A stretch of 24,519 bases of DNA. Origin: JBLNBQ01 sp050260095 (lineage in GTDB: Bacteria; Bacillota; UBA5301; DYFA01). The position numbers and the translations under genes are program-made. Below the pieces are notes generated by a model. That model ran no database searches and was not told where the DNA came from. It saw only the letters and a list, made by a program, of their open reading frames with translations. Location: positions 1-24,519 of the forward strand of contig JBLNBQ010000083.1 of assembly GCA_050260095.1 (NCBI GenBank), read 5' to 3'. Below, in pieces: positions 8,759 to 17,137 of the stretch; the stretch's first letter is position 1; each line of letters begins with the position of its first letter.

Positions 8759-9832
8759 TCACAGGCTGATGAGGTCCCTCCGGGAGTGCGTCAGCCGCTC
8801 GCAGCCCCGCTCGGTGACCACCACCATGTCCTCGATGCGCACGCCGCCCAGGCCCGGCACGTAGATGCCCGGCTCGACGGTGACCACCATCCCCGGCGCG
8901 AGCACGTCGGCGCTCGTCTGGGAAAGGCGCGGCGCCTCGTGCACCTGCCGCCCCACGCCGTGCCCGAGCCCGTGGCCAAACCGGTCGCCGTACCCCGCCT
9001 TGGCGATGAGGTCGCGGACCTCCCGGTCGACGTCCACCCCCGGCCGCCCGGGGCGCACCGCCGCCACGCCCGCCTCTTGCGCCTCCCGAACGATCTCGTA
9101 GATCTCCCTCAGCTTGGCCGGGGGGTCACCGACTGCGACCGTGCGGGTTAGGTCGGAGGTGTAGCCCTGGTAGTAGCAGCCGAAGTCGAAGGTGACCAGC
9201 TCGCCCGGGGCGATCGCCCGCGAGGAGGCGGCGCCGTGCGGCAACGAGCCGCGCGGCCCAGAGGCCACGATGAATTCGAACCCCGGGCCCTGCGCACCTT
9301 GCCGCCGCAAGAAGAAGTCGAGTTCCAGGGAGAGCTCACGTTCCACCGCCCCCGCGTGGGTCAACCCCACCACGAATTCGAAGCCGGCGTCGGCCAGCTC
9401 GGCGGCCTTGCGCAGCAGCGCCAGTTCCCCTTCGTCCTTCACCCGGCGGAGGTCCTCCACCAGGCCCTGGGTTCCGACGAGTTCTGTGACTCCCTCCAAT
9501 TTCTCCTGCCACTCCCGGAAGGCGGCCACGGTGGTCGCGCCGCTCTCGAACCCGGTCCGCTTCAGGTGGCGCGCCCGCAGCACCTCGGCCAGGGAAGCCA
9601 GGCGGTCGGGTCCCGTTTCGATCACCTTGAAGAGCGGCGCCTCCGCCTCCGCCTGTTCCGTGTAGCGGAAGTCGGTCACGAGCAGGTTCTCCGTACTCGT
9701 GATGACGACGACTCCCGAGTCGCCCGTGAACCCCGTGAGATAGGCGCGGTTCTCAGGGTGAGTGACCATCAGGGCGTCCAAGCCCTGCTCCACGAGTTTC
9801 TGGCGAACCGCCGCAAGCCGCGTCCCGTTCAC
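8759..9832 (-). CDS. M24-family Xaa-Pro peptidase (PepQ/YqhT-like)
   Basis: Metallopeptidase of the pita-bread fold that cleaves peptides containing proline. The 357-residue product has a creatinase-like N-terminal domain (about 1-125) and a catalytic domain with all five metal ligands: D216 and D227, H291 in GHGLGHGVG, E320 in VEPGIY, E334 in VRIED. GTG at 9832 overlaps the aroQ stop (GTGA) and follows AGGAGG by seven bases. The frame continues far upstream but only across aroQ. The aroQ - peptidase - efp order is that of B. subtilis yqhS-yqhT-efp. Aminopeptidase P versus dipeptidase activity cannot be told from sequence alone. Confidence 0.93.
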   Translation of the reverse strand: MNGTRLAAVRQKLVEQGLDALMVTHPENRAYLTGFTGDSGVVVITSTENLLVTDFRYTEQAEAEAPLFKVIETGPDRLASLAEVLRARHLKRTGFESGATTVAAFREWQEKLEGVTELVGTQGLVEDLRRVKDEGELALLRKAAELADAGFEFVVGLTHAGAVERELSLELDFFLRRQGAQGPGFEFIVASGPRGSLPHGAASSRAIAPGELVTFDFGCYYQGYTSDLTRTVAVGDPPAKLREIYEIVREAQEAGVAAVRPGRPGVDVDREVRDLIAKAGYGDRFGHGLGHGVGRQVHEAPRLSQTSADVLAPGMVVTVEPGIYVPGLGGVRIEDMVVVTERGCERLTHSRRDLISL

Positions 9833-10281
9833 TCTGCGTCCTCCTTCTGCACCAGCCGGACTGCCGCCCGGAGTGCGAGCTGATAGCTGAACCCGCCGAA
9901 GCCGGCGACCTTGCCGGCGCAGACCCCCGCCACGACCGACCTGTGCCGGAACTCCTCCCGGGCTTCGGGGTTGGAGAGGTGCACCTCGATGGCCGGCTTG
10001 CCCACCGCCGCCAAGGCATCGCGCAGGGCGATGCTGTAGTGGGTATAGGCGGCCGGATTGATGATCAGGGCCTGGGCCCAGGCCCCCAAGGACTGCACGG
10101 CCTCGACCAGCTCGCCTTCCCCGTTGGCCTGCACCGTCCTGATGGTGCAGCCGAGTTCCTGGGCGAGCCTCTCCAGCGCGGCGTCGATGTCGGCCAGGGT
10201 CTCCCGGCCGTAGATGGCCGGCTCTCGCGTGCCGAGGAGGTTGAGGTTGGGACCATGCAGAACTCCGATGCGGCAAGTCAC
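9829..10281 (-). CDS. aroQ: 3-Dehydroquinate dehydratase, type II
   Basis: Third step of the shikimate pathway: 3-dehydroquinate to 3-dehydroshikimate. The 150-residue product has the family signature HGPNLNLLGTREPAIYG with R19 and catalytic Y24, then INPAAYTHYS (N75) and IEVHLSN (H101). Length is standard for the dodecameric type II enzyme. The start is GTG at 10281, six bases after GGAGGG. The frame allows an upstream start seven codons earlier, but that would run over the aroB stop and the SD. It lies 11 bp after the aroK-aroB fusion and overlaps the next gene by four bases. Confidence 0.96.
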   Translation of the reverse strand: MTCRIGVLHGPNLNLLGTREPAIYGRETLADIDAALERLAQELGCTIRTVQANGEGELVEAVQSLGAWAQALIINPAAYTHYSIALRDALAAVGKPAIEVHLSNPEAREEFRHRSVVAGVCAGKVAGFGGFSYQLALRAAVRLVQKEDAE

Positions 10282-10292
10282 GTCGATCCCTC

Positions 10293-11897
10293 CTAGAGGC
10301 ACTCCCGGACCAGGCTCTCCGGCACCTCACTGGTCACTGTCGCTTCGCCGATCGTCCGGGGCAGCACCCACCTGACCCGCCCGCCGCGAACCTTCTTGTC
10401 GCGCCCCAAGAGGCCCAGGAGGTCTGCGGGCGCCACCGAGGCGGGCAGCTCCTCCCGCCGCCGCGGCAACTCAAGGCGGGCCAGCACCTGGTCGAGCCGC
10501 TGCTCAACCTGGGGCGCGGCCACTCCCAGCCGGACCGCCAGGCGTGCGGCGACCATCATGCCGTACGCGACGGCCTCCCCGTGCCTGACCCGGCCGAACC
10601 CGGCGGCTTTCTCCACCGCGTGGGCCGCGGTGTGGCCGAAGTTGAGGATGACGCGCCTCCCGGACTCGCGCTCGTCGTCGCCGACTACCTGCGCCTTCAC
10701 CGCGATGGCGGCCTGCACGGCGGCGGTCAACTCGTCCTGGTGCGCGGTGACCTCGCTCACCGGGAAGTCCCAGGCCTCAAGCCGGGAGAAGAGGGCCGCA
10801 TCCTGGATCACGCCACACTTGACCACCTCGGCCAGACCAGATCGCACCTCGCGCCCGGGCAGGCTCGCCAGGGCGCCGGTGTCGACCACGACCCCGCTCG
10901 GCTGGTGAAAAGCGCCGACGAGGTTCTTGCCCTCGTCAAGGTTGACCCCGACCTTGCCGCCCACCGCCGCGTCGACCTGGGCGAGCAAGGTCGTTGGCAC
11001 GTTGAGCAGGCGGAGGCCCCGCAGGAAGGTCGCGGCGAAGAAGCCGGCCGTGTCGGTGACCGCCCCCCCGCCCAGCGCGAGGACCAGGTCGTCACGCTCC
11101 AGCCCCGCCAGCGCCGCCTCCCGGTAGAGCGCCTCGACCACCGCTAAGGTCTTGGCCGCTTCACCTTCCGGCACGCGCAAGGGCAACACGGCGAAACCGC
11201 ACTCCTCCAGGCTGCGCCGCACGGTGGCGGCGTATAACCCCTCGACCCGCGGTTCGGTGATGAGCGCCACCCTCCGGCCATGCCCGGCGGACCCTGCTGC
11301 GGCGGCGCCCACCGCCTCCAGGAGGCCAGCGCCGGTGTACACCGGGTAGGACCGCGCCCCCAGGTCGACCCGAACCTGCCCGGCCCCGGCCAGGCGCCAG
11401 TGACTGATCACCGCGCCCGCGACCGTCTCGGCGCTCAGCCCCGTGGTGTCGACAGTGACGTCGGCCCCGGCGTAAAGCGGCGCCCGGCTCCGGTAGAGTT
11501 CCTCGAAGCGTTCGCGGGGCCGGTCGCCCGCCAGGAGCGGCCGCCCGCCTGCGGCTCCGACCCGCTCCCAAAGCAGGTCGGTGGAGGCGGTGAGACTGAG
11601 GACCAGCCCCGCCCGGCGCAGCTGCGCGATGTTCTCCGGCTGGGTCACGACGCCCCCGCCGGTGGCGATTACCTGCCGCTCCCCGGTCGCCACCCGGGCG
11701 ACGACCTCCGCCTCCAGGCGCCGGAACTCCGCCTCGCCGCGCTCGGCGAAGATCGCGGGGACCGGCTGGCCGGCCGCCCGCTCGATCTCCTGGTCGGTGT
11801 CGACCAGGGTGAGGCCCGTGCGTTCGGCGACGATCCGGGCGACCGTGCTCTTCCCCGTCCCCATGAAGCCCGTCAAGACGAGGTTGGCTGGGCCCAT
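10293..11897 (-). CDS. aroKB: Bifunctional shikimate kinase / 3-dehydroquinate synthase
   Basis: One 534-residue polypeptide for the fifth and second shikimate-pathway steps. Residues 1 to about 165 are shikimate kinase: P-loop GFMGTGKS (10-17), DTD (33-35), substrate Arg R59, GGG at 80-82, and the lid GRPLLAGDRPRERFEELYRSR. Residues from about 174 are dehydroquinate synthase: NAD-binding GGGAVTDTAGF, VPTTLLAQVDAAVGGKVGVN, metal ligands in GLAEVVKCG, GHTAAH and RHGEAVAYGM, and DKK near the C-terminus. No SD or start is seen at the junction (around 11376), so this is a real fusion, like AroKB of Thermotoga. ATG follows GGGAGGAGGT by six bases and lies 25 bp inside the end of aroC. Confidence 0.95.
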   Translation of the reverse strand: MGPANLVLTGFMGTGKSTVARIVAERTGLTLVDTDQEIERAAGQPVPAIFAERGEAEFRRLEAEVVARVATGERQVIATGGGVVTQPENIAQLRRAGLVLSLTASTDLLWERVGAAGGRPLLAGDRPRERFEELYRSRAPLYAGADVTVDTTGLSAETVAGAVISHWRLAGAGQVRVDLGARSYPVYTGAGLLEAVGAAAAGSAGHGRRVALITEPRVEGLYAATVRRSLEECGFAVLPLRVPEGEAAKTLAVVEALYREAALAGLERDDLVLALGGGAVTDTAGFFAATFLRGLRLLNVPTTLLAQVDAAVGGKVGVNLDEGKNLVGAFHQPSGVVVDTGALASLPGREVRSGLAEVVKCGVIQDAALFSRLEAWDFPVSEVTAHQDELTAAVQAAIAVKAQVVGDDERESGRRVILNFGHTAAHAVEKAAGFGRVRHGEAVAYGMMVAARLAVRLGVAAPQVEQRLDQVLARLELPRRREELPASVAPADLLGLLGRDKKVRGGRVRWVLPRTIGEATVTSEVPESLVRECL

Positions 11898-13051
11898 CGC
11901 GCCACCTCCTCCCGGTATGCGGCGAAGGATCGGCGCACCTGGGCCAACGAATCGCCGCCGAACTTGGCCGAGAAGGCGCTGGCCAGTTCCAGCAGGACCT
12001 GAGCCTCCGCGACCACCGCCGCGGCCGCCACCGCGCAGGTGTCGGAGCGGTGGAAGTCGGCCGGCGCGGCCCCGCCGGTGTCGAGGTCCACGGAAGGCAA
12101 CGGCGCCCGCAGCGTGGGGATCGGCTTCATCGCCGCCCGTACGATGACCGGCTGGCCGTTGGTCATCCCGCCTTCGAAGCCGCCTGCCCGGTTGGTCGGC
12201 CGGGCCAGGCCGGGCAGGATCGGATCGTGGGCCTGGCTCCCCGGCACGCCGGCCAAGGCGAAGCCATCGCCCACCTCGACGCCCTTCACCGCCGGAACCG
12301 CCATGACCGCGCCGGCCAGGCGGCCGTCGAGCCGTTCGGCGAAGGCCACGTGGCTGCCGAGCCCGGGCGGCAGGCCGAAGACCGCCACCTCGAAGACCCC
12401 GCCCAAGGTGTCGCCGCGCCCGGCCGCCTCGTCGATGACCCGGCACATCGCCGCCTCCGCCTCGGGGTCGAGGCAGCGCAGCGGCGAGGCGTCCGCTTCC
12501 CTAAGGCTCTCCGGGGTCACCGGACGGCGGGCCGCCGCCGTGCCGCCCACCGCCAGCACGTGGCTGCCGCAGAAGACGCCGAACTCGGCGAGGAACTTCC
12601 GGGCCACCGCCCCGGCGGCGACCAGCGCCGCGGTCGTCCGGGCGCTGGAGCGCTCCAGCACGTTGCGCAGGTCGTGGTGCCCGTACTTGAGCGCGCCGGC
12701 CTGGTCGGCGTGCCCGGGGGGCGGCCGGCGGGACGGCGCGCTCTCCTGCCCTCCCCCAGAGGCTTCTCCCGTGCCTTCCGCAGCCATGGCGCTCTCCCAG
12801 TTGACCCAGTCGCGATTGGGAATAAGAAGACAGATCGGACTGCCGAGGGTAAGACCCTGGCGCACGCCAGAGAGCAGTTCCGCCCGGTCCCGCTCGATGG
12901 CCATCCGCCCGCCGCGCCCGTGGCCGTGCTGCCTCCGGGCCAGGTCGCGGGCGATGTCCGCCGCGCTCAAAGACAGGCCGGCCGGCGCGCCCTCCACGAT
13001 GGCCACCAAGGCCTTGCCGTGGGACTCGCCGGCCGTGGTCACCCGCCACAT
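11873..13051 (-). CDS. aroC: Chorismate synthase
   Basis: Last shikimate-pathway step: EPSP to chorismate, using reduced FMN. The 392-residue product has TTAGESHG at the N-terminus, RRQHGHGRGGRMAIERD, LGSPICLLIPNRDWVNW, PGHADQAGALKYGHHD with RNVLERSSART, GGFEGGMTNGQPV and HRSDTCAVAAAAVV. Between WESAMA and PPPGHAD is a short Gly/Ser-rich insert, as in many Gram-positive enzymes. ATG at 13051 is two bases after the comFB stop; the SD (AAGGAAG) is about 12 bases away, inside comFB, so reinitiation is likely. The in-frame extension upstream is only a shadow of comFB. Confidence 0.96.
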   Translation of the reverse strand: MWRVTTAGESHGKALVAIVEGAPAGLSLSAADIARDLARRQHGHGRGGRMAIERDRAELLSGVRQGLTLGSPICLLIPNRDWVNWESAMAAEGTGEASGGGQESAPSRRPPPGHADQAGALKYGHHDLRNVLERSSARTTAALVAAGAVARKFLAEFGVFCGSHVLAVGGTAAARRPVTPESLREADASPLRCLDPEAEAAMCRVIDEAAGRGDTLGGVFEVAVFGLPPGLGSHVAFAERLDGRLAGAVMAVPAVKGVEVGDGFALAGVPGSQAHDPILPGLARPTNRAGGFEGGMTNGQPVIVRAAMKPIPTLRAPLPSVDLDTGGAAPADFHRSDTCAVAAAAVVAEAQVLLELASAFSAKFGGDSLAQVRRSFAAYREEVARWAQPTSS

Positions 13052-13053
13052 GC

Positions 13054-13344
13054 CTACCACTCTTCCTTGGCTGGCGCCTCGGGGTGGTGCGGGTGCTCCT
13101 TGACCCGCTCGATAGCCTGCAGGAGCGCCAACATCACATCGGCTTTCGTCTGCCGGTCCACGCTCGACACTCCGGCCCGCACTTCCCCTTCGTGGCTGCC
13201 CACGTATTTGCCGCGCAGCCGGTTGAGCGTGAGGACGATCGTGTCTCTGCGGCAGCGCTCGCACCGGCAGAAACTCGGATCACGTTCCAGGTACTCGTCA
13301 AAGACCTCCTTGACCGCGTCCTCCATGTAGTTGCGGAGTTCCAT
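13054..13344 (-). CDS. comFB: ComFB family protein (late competence / cyclic dinucleotide receptor family)
   Basis: A 96-residue protein with the ComFB pattern: LRNYMEDAVKEVFDEYL, the cysteine cluster FCRCERCRRD (about 25-34), LTLNRLRGKYVGSHEGEV, then QTKADVMLALLQAIERVKEHPHH. In B. subtilis comFB lies in the comF competence operon; cyanobacterial members have been reported to bind c-di-AMP and c-di-GMP. No com genes are seen here. It is enclosed by aroE (60 bp upstream) and aroC (2 bp downstream). ATG follows a GAGAGGAG SD. Family membership is clear; a signalling role in this operon is inference. Confidence 0.88.
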   Translation of the reverse strand: MELRNYMEDAVKEVFDEYLERDPSFCRCERCRRDTIVLTLNRLRGKYVGSHEGEVRAGVSSVDRQTKADVMLALLQAIERVKEHPHHPEAPAKEEW

Positions 13345-13404
13345 GCCCGTGCTCCTCTCCCCGGAATGGCCGTTACTTCGACGATCCGACGGAGAATTCC
13401 TCCC

Positions 13405-14253
13405 CTACCCAGCCCGCCCAAGGCCTTCCCGCATGGCCGGGAGCGAGGCCTCCACCCCGGTCCAGAGACGGAAGGCCAAGGCGCCCTGGTGGATCAGCAT
13501 CTCCTCGCCGCCGAGCGTGCGCAGCCCCTTCTCCCTGGCCGCGGCCAAGACCGGCGCCGCGGCCGCCCCATAGCTCAGTTCGCAAAGCAGCGCTCCCGGC
13601 ACGAGCCAAGCGGGCGGGACGGGCAGAGCGCCTTCGGACAGGGCGCTCGCCGTGGCGTTGACCACCAGGTCTGCCTTGGCCAGGCGCTCCCTAAGGCCCG
13701 CCGCGCCCAGCCCCGAGGCCGTGAGCCGCACGGGGCTCCCGGCCGAGAGGTCGCCAGCCAGCTGTGCGGCGCGCCCTTCTGTCCGGGTGGCCACGTGCAA
13801 CTCCGCCACGCCGGCGCGGCACAAAGCGTAGCCGGTGGCCCGGGCAGCCCCGCCGGCGCCCAGGAGAACCGCCCGGCCTCCGGCCGGGGAGAACCCTGCC
13901 CCGGCGAGCGCCCTGAGGAACCCCTCCGCATCGGTGTTCTCCCCCCACCATCGCCCGTCCCGGTGCCAGACCGTGTTCACCGCCCCGATGCGCCGGGCCT
14001 CCTCGGTCACGGCGTCGAGCAGCGGGAGCACCGCCACCTTGTGGGGCACCGTGACGTTGAAGCCCCTGACGCCCAGCGCGATGAGCCCCCGGACCGCCTC
14101 GGCCAGGTTCGCCTCCCGCACTTCCCAGGCGAGGTACCGCCAGTCCAGACTCGCCGTGGCGAACGCGGCGTTATGCATGGGAGGAGATAAGGAATGGGTG
14201 ATCGGACACCCGATCACCCCCACGAGCTGTGTATTTCCGCCCGGACCGCTCAT
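13405..14253 (-). CDS. aroE: Shikimate dehydrogenase
   Basis: Fourth shikimate-pathway step: NADPH-dependent reduction of 3-dehydroshikimate. The 282-residue product has the substrate motif HSLSPPMHN (S21, S23), NVTVPHK with catalytic K72, GENTDAEGF with D108, dinucleotide-binding GAGGAARA, and the C-terminal MLIHQGALAFRLWTG. The motif usually N-x-T-x-x-G-M reads NATASAL here (199-205), a departure near the cofactor site. ATG at 14253 overlaps the tldE stop as ATGA. The SD is weak, so coupling is likely. The frame extends upstream only over tldE. Confidence 0.94.
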   Translation of the reverse strand: MSGPGGNTQLVGVIGCPITHSLSPPMHNAAFATASLDWRYLAWEVREANLAEAVRGLIALGVRGFNVTVPHKVAVLPLLDAVTEEARRIGAVNTVWHRDGRWWGENTDAEGFLRALAGAGFSPAGGRAVLLGAGGAARATGYALCRAGVAELHVATRTEGRAAQLAGDLSAGSPVRLTASGLGAAGLRERLAKADLVVNATASALSEGALPVPPAWLVPGALLCELSYGAAAAPVLAAAREKGLRTLGGEEMLIHQGALAFRLWTGVEASLPAMREGLGRAG

Positions 14254-15584
14254 TCGCCGCTCACCGTCACGGGCGCGAAGCGGAGCGTGGGCGCTCCCGC
14301 CGAGCCGATGAAGCGCAGGTCGTTGCCGACCGCCTCCACGCCGCCTAGAAGCTCCAACAGGTTGCCCGCGATGGCGACTCCCCGGACGGGCTGCACGAAC
14401 TTGCCGTTCTTGATCCACAGCCCCTGTGCGCCGACCGAGAACTCGCCGGAGATGGGGTTGGCGGTGTGCCCGCCCAGGATGGCGGTGACGTAGAAGCCCT
14501 CCTCCACCTCGGCCAAGAGTTGCTCCCGGGAGGTCGCCCCGGCCTCGATGAAGAGGTTGCTGGGCCGCACCTCGGGCGTCCCCCGGAACGAGGCCCGGAT
14601 GCCGTTGCCCGTCGACTCGGTCCCGTCCTTGGCGGCCGTGTAGGTGTTTTGGAGGTAGCCTTCGAGCAGGCCCCCCCGGATGAGCGAGGTCCGCCGGGTG
14701 GGCACGCCCTCGTCGTCCACCGGGGCGGCGCCCGCGCCCTGGAGGAGGCGCCCGTCGTCGACCAGGTTCACCAGCGGGGAGGCGACCTTCCGGCCCACCT
14801 TGCCCGCGAAGAGCGACTTGCCCTTCTGGACGGCGTCGGCCGACAGGGTCGGTCCGATCAGTTCGAGGTACTCGGCGCCGACCAGCGGGTCGAAGACGAG
14901 CGTCACCCGCTTGGTGGCCACCGGCCGCCCGCCGAGCAGTTGAACCGCCTTCTCGGCGGCCTCCCGCCCGATCGCCTCGGCGCTCAGCTTCCCGAAATCC
15001 CGTTCGAAGACGTAGCTCCAGCCCATCTCGGCGTTGCCGTCCTGTTCGGCCACCGCGCTAAGGCTGCCGGAGACGTTGGCCCCCGCGTAGCTGGCCTTGA
15101 GCCCCCGGGAGTTCATGATCAGGACCTCATAGTCGCCGTCGGTGTAGGTGGACTTCTCGATGCGGACGACCCGTTTATCGTAGGCGAGAGCCGCCTTTTC
15201 GATGGCCATCGCCAAGTCGATCTTGGCCTCCGTGGGGACCTCCTTGAGCTTCGGGTCACCCAGGGGCAAAGGTTCGAAGGTGGATGGGCCCGGCAGCCGG
15301 TTGAATTCGTCGGGAGCGGTCGCCTGGGCGGCCGCCGCAGCGCCTTTGACCGCCGTCAGAATTCCCTCCTGCGACAGGTCAGTGCAAAAGGCGAAGCCCA
15401 TCCGGCCGCCTGTGAAGACCCGGAGTCCAAGCCCCGTCTCGGTAGACTGGTGGAGCGTCTCGACGCGCTGCCCCGCCACCTCCACGACCAGGCTGCGCGC
15501 CCGGGAGACGAACGCCTCCGCCTCGTCGGCCCCCGCCGCACCGGCCGCCTCCAAGGCCAGCCGGCCGATCTCCTCCAAGTTCAC
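14250..15584 (-). CDS. pmbA: TldE/PmbA-type peptidase subunit
   Basis: Non-catalytic partner of the TldD metalloprotease; TldD/TldE heterodimers degrade unfolded or modified peptides and mature some ribosomally made peptides. The 444-residue product has the family layout: N-terminal domain with STETGLGLRVFTGGRMGFAFC, middle region, and a C-terminal domain with TRRTSLIRGGLLEGYLQNTYTA, GNGIR and PISGEFSVGAQGLWI. It lacks an HExxxH motif, as expected. GTG at 15584 overlaps the tldD stop (GTGA), with GGGAG a few bases upstream. Length is normal. Confidence 0.94.
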   Translation of the reverse strand: MNLEEIGRLALEAAGAAGADEAEAFVSRARSLVVEVAGQRVETLHQSTETGLGLRVFTGGRMGFAFCTDLSQEGILTAVKGAAAAAQATAPDEFNRLPGPSTFEPLPLGDPKLKEVPTEAKIDLAMAIEKAALAYDKRVVRIEKSTYTDGDYEVLIMNSRGLKASYAGANVSGSLSAVAEQDGNAEMGWSYVFERDFGKLSAEAIGREAAEKAVQLLGGRPVATKRVTLVFDPLVGAEYLELIGPTLSADAVQKGKSLFAGKVGRKVASPLVNLVDDGRLLQGAGAAPVDDEGVPTRRTSLIRGGLLEGYLQNTYTAAKDGTESTGNGIRASFRGTPEVRPSNLFIEAGATSREQLLAEVEEGFYVTAILGGHTANPISGEFSVGAQGLWIKNGKFVQPVRGVAIAGNLLELLGGVEAVGNDLRFIGSAGAPTLRFAPVTVSGE

Positions 15585-16993
15585 AGGTTCTCCCGCCCTT
15601 CCGGTTCGTCGGCCGTTCCGCCGACGATCAATTCAGGGATGCGCAGCGTGGGCTGGGCATCAGCGACCGCCACTCCCTGGCCGTCCTTGCCGCAGGTCCC
15701 GAGGGAGAACCCGGCGTCGCGGCCCACCCGGTCCACGATGCCCAGAGCGTCGGGCCCGTTTCCGGTCAGCGTCGCGCCGCGAACCGCCGCCCCGATCTCC
15801 CCCCGTTCGATCAGAAAGCCCTCGGCCACCTCGAAGACGAAGTCGCCGTTGATGGTGTTCACCTGGCCGCCGCCCATCTTGGTGACGTACAGGCCCCGCT
15901 CCGTCTCGGCGACCACGCGCCCGGGATCGTCGGAGCCGGGCACGATCATCGTGTTGCTCATCCGGGGGATCGGCACGTGGCGATACGACTCGCGCCGCCC
16001 GGAGCCATTGGGCTCCACGCCTTCCTTCTCGGCCGTGGTCAGGCTCTGCATGTATTCCTTGAGCACGCCCTTCTCGATGAGCACCTTCCGCCGCCCGGGC
16101 GTTCCCTCGTCGTCGAACCGGAACGAGCCGTACTTCCCCGGGAGAGTCGCGTCGTCGACCACGCTGACCAGCTCGGAGGCCACCTTCTCGCCCTTGCGAT
16201 GGGCATAGACCGAGAGTTCCTTCTGCACCAGGTCGGCTTCGAGGCCGTGCCCGCACGCCTCATGCACCATAGTGCCTCCGGCCTCCGCCGCCATCACTAC
16301 CGGCATGCGCCCGCTCGGCGCCGGGCGGGCCTTCAGCATCCGCACCGCCCGCCTGGCCGCCTTCTCGGCCAGGTCCTCCGGCACGCGCCCCGACAGTATC
16401 TCGATCCCTTTCAGGCCGCCGACCGACTCGTAGCCGGTCTGGATTACCTCGCCTTCGGCGGCGACCGCGTTCAAGGCCAGCACCGTGCGGACCCGCCGGT
16501 CTTCGGCGCTGAACCCCAGGGAGTTGGCAATGTGAACCTCCTGGTCGACCTCCCGGAAGTTGACCGTCACCTGGCGCACCTGGGGATCGACCGCCCGGGC
16601 CGCCTGATTGGCCCGGTTGACCAGTTCGGCTTTCTCCTCCAGCGGCACCTCGGAAGGAAACCGTGCGATTTCCGGCGTGAAGGCGGCTTCCCGGCCCGCC
16701 AGCGGCAGCTTGACCTGCCCGCCCTGACCCTGCCGTACCGCCGCGGCCACGACCTCCGCGGCCGCCGTCAGCCCCGCCTCGGTCAGGTCGTTGGTGAAGG
16801 CGTAGGCCGTGGTCTCTCCCTGCACCACCCTGACCCCGGCCCCCTGGTCGAGTCCGGTGGCGGCCCGCTCGATCCGGCCGGCCTCACAGATGATGGTCTG
16901 GCCCCGCCGGTGTTCGATGAAGACTTCGGCGAAGTCCCCCCCGTGCGCCAGCGCCCGTTCGAGCACGCCCTCCAGTTCCCTGGGGTTCTTCAA
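15581..16993 (-). CDS. tldD: TldD-type metalloprotease subunit
   Basis: Zinc-dependent catalytic subunit of the TldD/TldE protease. The 470-residue product has the active-site motif HEACGH (H244-H249) followed by LEAD, and the C-terminal LGTCGKDGQG carrying the third-ligand cysteine. It also has YGSFRFDDEGTPGRR, GSGRRESYRH and NGDFVFEVAEGFLIERGEI, all typical. The start is TTG at 16993, about eight bases after GAGGGGGC; no better start lies between it and the upstream gap. It opens a tightly coupled run, tldD-tldE-aroE. The 144-bp gap upstream (16994-17137) has no promoter or terminator that I could recognise. Confidence 0.95.
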   Translation of the reverse strand: MKNPRELEGVLERALAHGGDFAEVFIEHRRGQTIICEAGRIERAATGLDQGAGVRVVQGETTAYAFTNDLTEAGLTAAAEVVAAAVRQGQGGQVKLPLAGREAAFTPEIARFPSEVPLEEKAELVNRANQAARAVDPQVRQVTVNFREVDQEVHIANSLGFSAEDRRVRTVLALNAVAAEGEVIQTGYESVGGLKGIEILSGRVPEDLAEKAARRAVRMLKARPAPSGRMPVVMAAEAGGTMVHEACGHGLEADLVQKELSVYAHRKGEKVASELVSVVDDATLPGKYGSFRFDDEGTPGRRKVLIEKGVLKEYMQSLTTAEKEGVEPNGSGRRESYRHVPIPRMSNTMIVPGSDDPGRVVAETERGLYVTKMGGGQVNTINGDFVFEVAEGFLIERGEIGAAVRGATLTGNGPDALGIVDRVGRDAGFSLGTCGKDGQGVAVADAQPTLRIPELIVGGTADEPEGRENL

Positions 16994-17137
16994 CGAAACT
17001 GCCCCCTCTTACGACACCGACGCCTGCCACCAGCCGCCACCCGAAGGCTCGGAAAGCCATGTGGCGGTAGTGAAGGCGCCGGCTGCGGCTTTGCTCCGTT
17101 ATTCTGCCAGCCAATACCAAACTCCTGCTCAAGGAAG

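Noticed and set aside
10065..10090. 16-bp perfect palindrome GGCCTGGGCCCAGGCC inside aroQ
   Set aside because: Within a conserved coding stretch and composed only of common GC-rich codons; no sign of a regulatory role.
14466..16208. 580-codon plus-strand open frame antisense to tldD and tldE
   Set aside because: No motifs, no credible SD; the minus-strand genes carry active-site motifs.
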